This document shows, one piece after another, positions 5,893-6,602 of a DNA stretch of 6,602 nt; position 1 is the first letter of the stretch; each line of letters begins with the position of its first letter. Origin of the DNA: DATEVL01 sp035471625. GTDB taxonomy: Bacteria > Chloroflexota > Anaerolineae > Anaerolineales > E44-bin32. The DNA is taken from contig DATIPT010000143.1 of the NCBI GenBank assembly GCA_035471625.1, forward strand, positions 1 through 6,602, written 5' to 3'. Made by a program: the position numbers and the translations under genes. The notes beneath the pieces are model-generated. The model had not been told where the DNA came from and did no database searches. It worked only from the letters and a program-made list of their open reading frames with translations.

Positions 5893-6602
5893 ATGCGCCG
5901 CGGCCGAATTCTGATCGTAGTGGCCCTGATCCTGATCCTGTGTGTGGTGGCTGCCTACTTCTTGACGCGAGGGATCCAGCCTCCGACCACGACCGAAGGG
6001 ACCCAGGTCCCCCAGGATGTCGCCTTCATCGTGATCGCCGCCCAGGATATCCCGCGCGGGGCGGAGATCGCCCCAGATGCCGTGATTACGGCGCCGTTCC
6101 CGGCGGATTCGATCGTCGAGACGATGCTGACCGACACCGGGCAGGCTGTCGGCTTTCGGGCGCGGATGGACATTGCCCGAGGACTCCCGGTTACCGAGAA
6201 CATGCTGACCAAGGAGCCGGGGGACGTTCTGGCGACAGGCTCGGAAGCCGCCATCGCCATCCCGCGCGGCTTCACGGCGATCGCTATCCCGATCACCCGC
6301 CTGTCGTCCGTCGCATATGCGCTCCGGCCGGGCGACAAGGTCGACGTCCTGGCAAGCATGCTGCTCGTCGATCTGGATACGGACTTCCAGACGCTCGAGC
6401 CCAATGAGACGATGATCCTCCTGGGGACGGCCGGGGAGAACTTGACGGCCTTCGTTTGTACCGAGCTCAAGCAGGGCGACCGGGGGCCGGAGTGCGTCAA
6501 CCCGGTAGCCCCGCCGTTCGGCAAGCTGGTCACCGACGAGACGAGCGAGCAGCCCCTCTACGCCAGTCCGGCGGAGCCCCAGCGCCCGCGCCTGGTGTCG
6601 CA
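5893..6602 (+). CDS. cpaB: Flp pilus assembly protein CpaB/RcpC (3' truncated by window)
   Basis: 236 codons are visible and the frame is open to the right edge. An N-terminal basic patch and one membrane anchor (about 6-24) are followed by a Pro/Thr-rich spacer. A SAF-type domain comes next (about 42-110), with 'VIAAQDIPRGAEIAPDAV' and 'VGFRARMDIARGLPVTENML'. The CpaB/RcpC domain starts near residue 121 with 'IPRGFTAIAIPI' and 'YALRPGDKVDVLAS' (about 142-155). CpaB proteins are periplasmic or extracytoplasmic parts of the Tad secretion machine; in proteobacteria they work with the secretin RcpA, and their role in bacteria without that secretin is less clear. The segment after residue 160 has two cysteines (189, 201) and ends with 'PAEPQRPRLVS', which I remember from Chloroflexota CpaB homologues. 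ATG 5893 is set by the strong Shine-Dalgarno sequence and the immediate membrane anchor. The gene has its own promoter and probably starts the tad operon. Confidence 0.9.
   Translation, partial: MRRGRILIVVALILILCVVAAYFLTRGIQPPTTTEGTQVPQDVAFIVIAAQDIPRGAEIAPDAVITAPFPADSIVETMLTDTGQAVGFRARMDIARGLPVTENMLTKEPGDVLATGSEAAIAIPRGFTAIAIPITRLSSVAYALRPGDKVDVLASMLLVDLDTDFQTLEPNETMILLGTAGENLTAFVCTELKQGDRGPECVNPVAPPFGKLVTDETSEQPLYASPAEPQRPRLVS

Noticed and set aside
5893..5961. Possible lipoprotein signal at the CpaB N-terminus (Cys17)
   Set aside because: The residue before Cys17 is Leu, not Gly, Ala or Ser, and the cysteine lies inside the hydrophobic helix, so a lipobox is not supported.
5955..6533. 192-codon open frame antisense to cpaB
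   Set aside because: The + strand frame has a promoter, a ribosome site, a membrane anchor and SAF/CpaB motifs. The antisense product is low-complexity Ser/Arg-rich with no start signals.

Overview
The window is GC-rich, densely coded DNA with every supported gene on the + strand. I think it comes from a Chloroflexota bacterium, probably Anaerolineae-like and probably uncultured. The basis is the combination of polytopic GT-C-type membrane proteins with the 'PLDDAWIH' and 'HLTRADG' signatures, a soluble DegS/NarL-type two-component pair placed directly in front of a Flp/Tad pilus locus, and a 48-residue Flp pilin of the 'GQGLVEYALI' type. This is recalled family resemblance, not a database search, and the phylum is an inference.

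Left half (1-3577): three consecutive genes for large membrane proteins that look like lipid-linked-sugar glycosyltransferases of the GT-C fold (GT39/ArnT/PMT-like) or relatives. The first is cut by the window edge and only its C-terminal part is present. The second starts inside the end of the first, and the third shares an ATGA stop/start with the second, so translation is probably coupled. Their likely job is glycosylation of cell-surface or exported molecules, but neither donor nor acceptor can be read from the sequence.

Middle (3540-5378): an extended -10 promoter lies in the last codons of the third membrane-protein gene. It drives a LuxR/NarL-type response regulator and a soluble histidine kinase with an N-terminal coiled coil, a glycine linker and HisKA_3 plus HATPase_c domains. 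The pair is complete and has its key residues: phospho-acceptor Asp56 in the regulator and His165 in the kinase.

Right end (5379-6602): a Tad/Flp pilus locus begins. A promoter and a near-perfect Shine-Dalgarno sequence precede a tiny Flp-type IVb prepilin gene. Hairpins follow, one of them terminator-like, then a strong sigma-70-type promoter and a cpaB gene that runs off the window. The order regulator - kinase - pilin - cpaB suggests that the two-component system controls the pilus. The pilin appears to be its own transcription unit, which fits the need for many pilin copies per assembly machine. The rest of the tad operon (CpaE/CpaF/TadB/TadC-like) is expected just beyond the right edge.

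I see no mobile element, CRISPR array, tRNA or rRNA. The most unusual material is the non-coding DNA around the pilin gene: recurrent TCCGG-type palindromes near the promoters, an inverted repeat over the pilin -10 box, and a chain of hairpins between pilin and cpaB. No clearly unknown system is visible.
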